From CAJPSE01 sp963514535 (lineage in GTDB: Bacteria > Synergistota > Synergistia > Synergistales > Aminobacteriaceae), in NCBI GenBank assembly GCA_963514535.1, contig CAUPUB010000061.1, positions 1-13,872 on the forward strand: a DNA stretch of 13,872 nt, read 5' to 3'. The position numbers were made by a program, and so were the translations under genes. The notes under the pieces were generated by a model. It was not told where the DNA came from. It saw only the letters and a program-made list of their open reading frames with translations, and searched no databases. This document shows positions 13,252 to 13,872 of the stretch, one piece after another. Positions within the stretch are counted from its first letter, which is position 1; every line of letters starts with the position of its first letter.

Positions 13252-13776
13252 TTATTCGACCAGGAACGTCGCCCAATAAAAGAAAAGGACAAAGGCAAGC
13301 CCAAACAGGGCACGGGTAAGAAAGAGGAAGTAATCCCCCAGTGCGGATTCCGCCACAAGGGAGTTGTTGAGGGTGACGAACCGGAACATGCTGAAGCACA
13401 GCGTACAGAAGGCAGGGATGGCGAGCTTGTAAATCAGGATGGCGAAGTAAAGATTTTCCTCACGGAGCCGCAGGGTGCGCTCGTTGAAACGCAGAAACAG
13501 AAAGGCCGCCCAGGCAAATGCCCAAAAGACACACGTCATGCCGAAGAAATAAAGCCGGGATTCGTTGAACAGCCCGGAAAGGTTGAATGCACTCGCCGCA
13601 ATGCCGCTCGCCACAAGGGTGGAGACAACGGCAACAACGAGCCGCCGACGGGAGAGGTACCCCAAAAAACCGGGTTCGCGACAGGGGCCCGGCGCCGAGG
13701 CATTCCACCCCATACCGTCGTCCGGGTCCAGGCGATTCTGCGGACGAACACACGGTCGATTGGTGTTCAAGGTCAT
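13252..13776 (-). CDS. Four-helix membrane protein, first gene of the J-like cluster
   Basis: This 174-aa protein has a polar N-terminus of about 44 residues and four hydrophobic segments near 45-65, 78-97, 109-131 and 150-172. It has no J module and no recognised motif. Its order of helices, and stretches such as FLFLRF (92-97) against FLLLRY in copy C (196-201), suggest it could be a module-less relative of copy C, but this is by eye and weak. The ATG at 13776 has GAGGAG (complement of 13780-13785) 3 nt upstream, with AGAGGAG as the extended site. It is transcribed toward the three J-like genes and probably opens their operon. Function unknown. Confidence 0.65.
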   Translation of the reverse strand: MTLNTNRPCVRPQNRLDPDDGMGWNASAPGPCREPGFLGYLSRRRLVVAVVSTLVASGIAASAFNLSGLFNESRLYFFGMTCVFWAFAWAAFLFLRFNERTLRLREENLYFAILIYKLAIPAFCTLCFSMFRFVTLNNSLVAESALGDYFLFLTRALFGLAFVLFFYWATFLVE

Positions 13777-13795
13777 CGTCTCCTCTCGTTTTCCG

Positions 13796-13825
13796 AAAAT
13801 CCTCCCGTTGAACGGGGCCGGGAGG
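13796..13825 (-). terminator. Candidate terminator or attenuator just upstream of the membrane protein
   Basis: On the complement CCTCCCG (13825-13819) pairs with CGGGAGG (13807-13801) across an 11-nt loop and is followed by ATTTTC. It lies 20-50 bp before the 13776 start. It may end an upstream minus-strand gene: the edge frame 13872-13834 stops with TGA after 12 codons. It could instead regulate the operon as a leader. Confidence 0.4.
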
Positions 13826-13872
13826 GGGCAGCCTCAGAAAAAATGAACGGTCAGCGACGGGTCGGTCGTCCT

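Noticed and set aside
12974..13399. 141-codon minus-strand open frame
   Set aside because: It overlaps the membrane protein out of frame, and its composition (Cys, Pro, Gly rich) looks like a shadow.
13834..13872. Last 12 codons of a minus-strand gene entering from the right edge
   Set aside because: The frame ends in TGA before a hairpin, which is suggestive, but 39 bases are too few to support a gene call.

Overview
The window is a GC-rich bacterial chromosome segment with housekeeping and amino-acid catabolic genes, and no phage, transposase, tRNA, rRNA or CRISPR signature. An NfnAB-type electron-bifurcating pair, a short-type glucose-6-phosphate isomerase and a complete 5-oxoproline gene set would suit an anaerobic, amino-acid-fermenting bacterium. 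Synergistota is my best guess, but this rests on gene content and general impression only, with no marker gene to prove it.

Layout. (1) Positions 1-1951, minus strand: nfnA and the truncated nfnB/gltA-like gene, joined by an ATGA overlap. The second gene runs off the left edge. (2) Positions 1952-2672: a 721-bp intergenic region without a convincing gene. It holds a 14-bp x 4 degenerate tandem repeat, a 12-bp x 2 repeat and two inverted repeats. (3) Positions 2673-4146, plus strand: pgi with a strong terminator, followed by two palindromes. (4) Positions 4217-10127: a 5-oxoproline (pyroglutamate) locus. An NRAMP-related transporter, pxpB and pxpC lie on the minus strand and pxpA is divergent on the plus strand, with facing promoters and an inverted repeat between them. 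A DUF1445 / D-glutamate-cyclase-like gene (YcsI family) is also on the plus strand. A minus-strand Fic-domain gene sits between pxpA and the DUF1445 gene. The content matches the ycsG-ycsF-ycsI-kipI-kipA set of Bacillus subtilis, rearranged. (5) Positions 10128-10352: hairpins and a terminator. (6) Positions 10353-13776, minus strand: an apparent operon of a small four-helix membrane protein, a doubtful 71-aa ORF, and three tandem paralogous membrane proteins. Each paralog begins with a J-domain-like module in which the invariant HPD is GPD.

How the genes work together. The transporter probably brings in the substrate. PxpABC hydrolyses 5-oxo-L-proline to glutamate with ATP. The DUF1445 protein may handle D-glutamate / 5-oxo-D-proline. 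NfnAB balances NADH, NADPH and ferredoxin pools. The Fic protein has Gln where the catalytic His is expected, so its biochemistry is uncertain.

The most novel part is the triplicated J-like membrane protein cluster at the right. A nearly nucleotide-identical 217-bp N-terminal module is attached to diverged linkers and membrane domains, and I recognise no described system with this layout.
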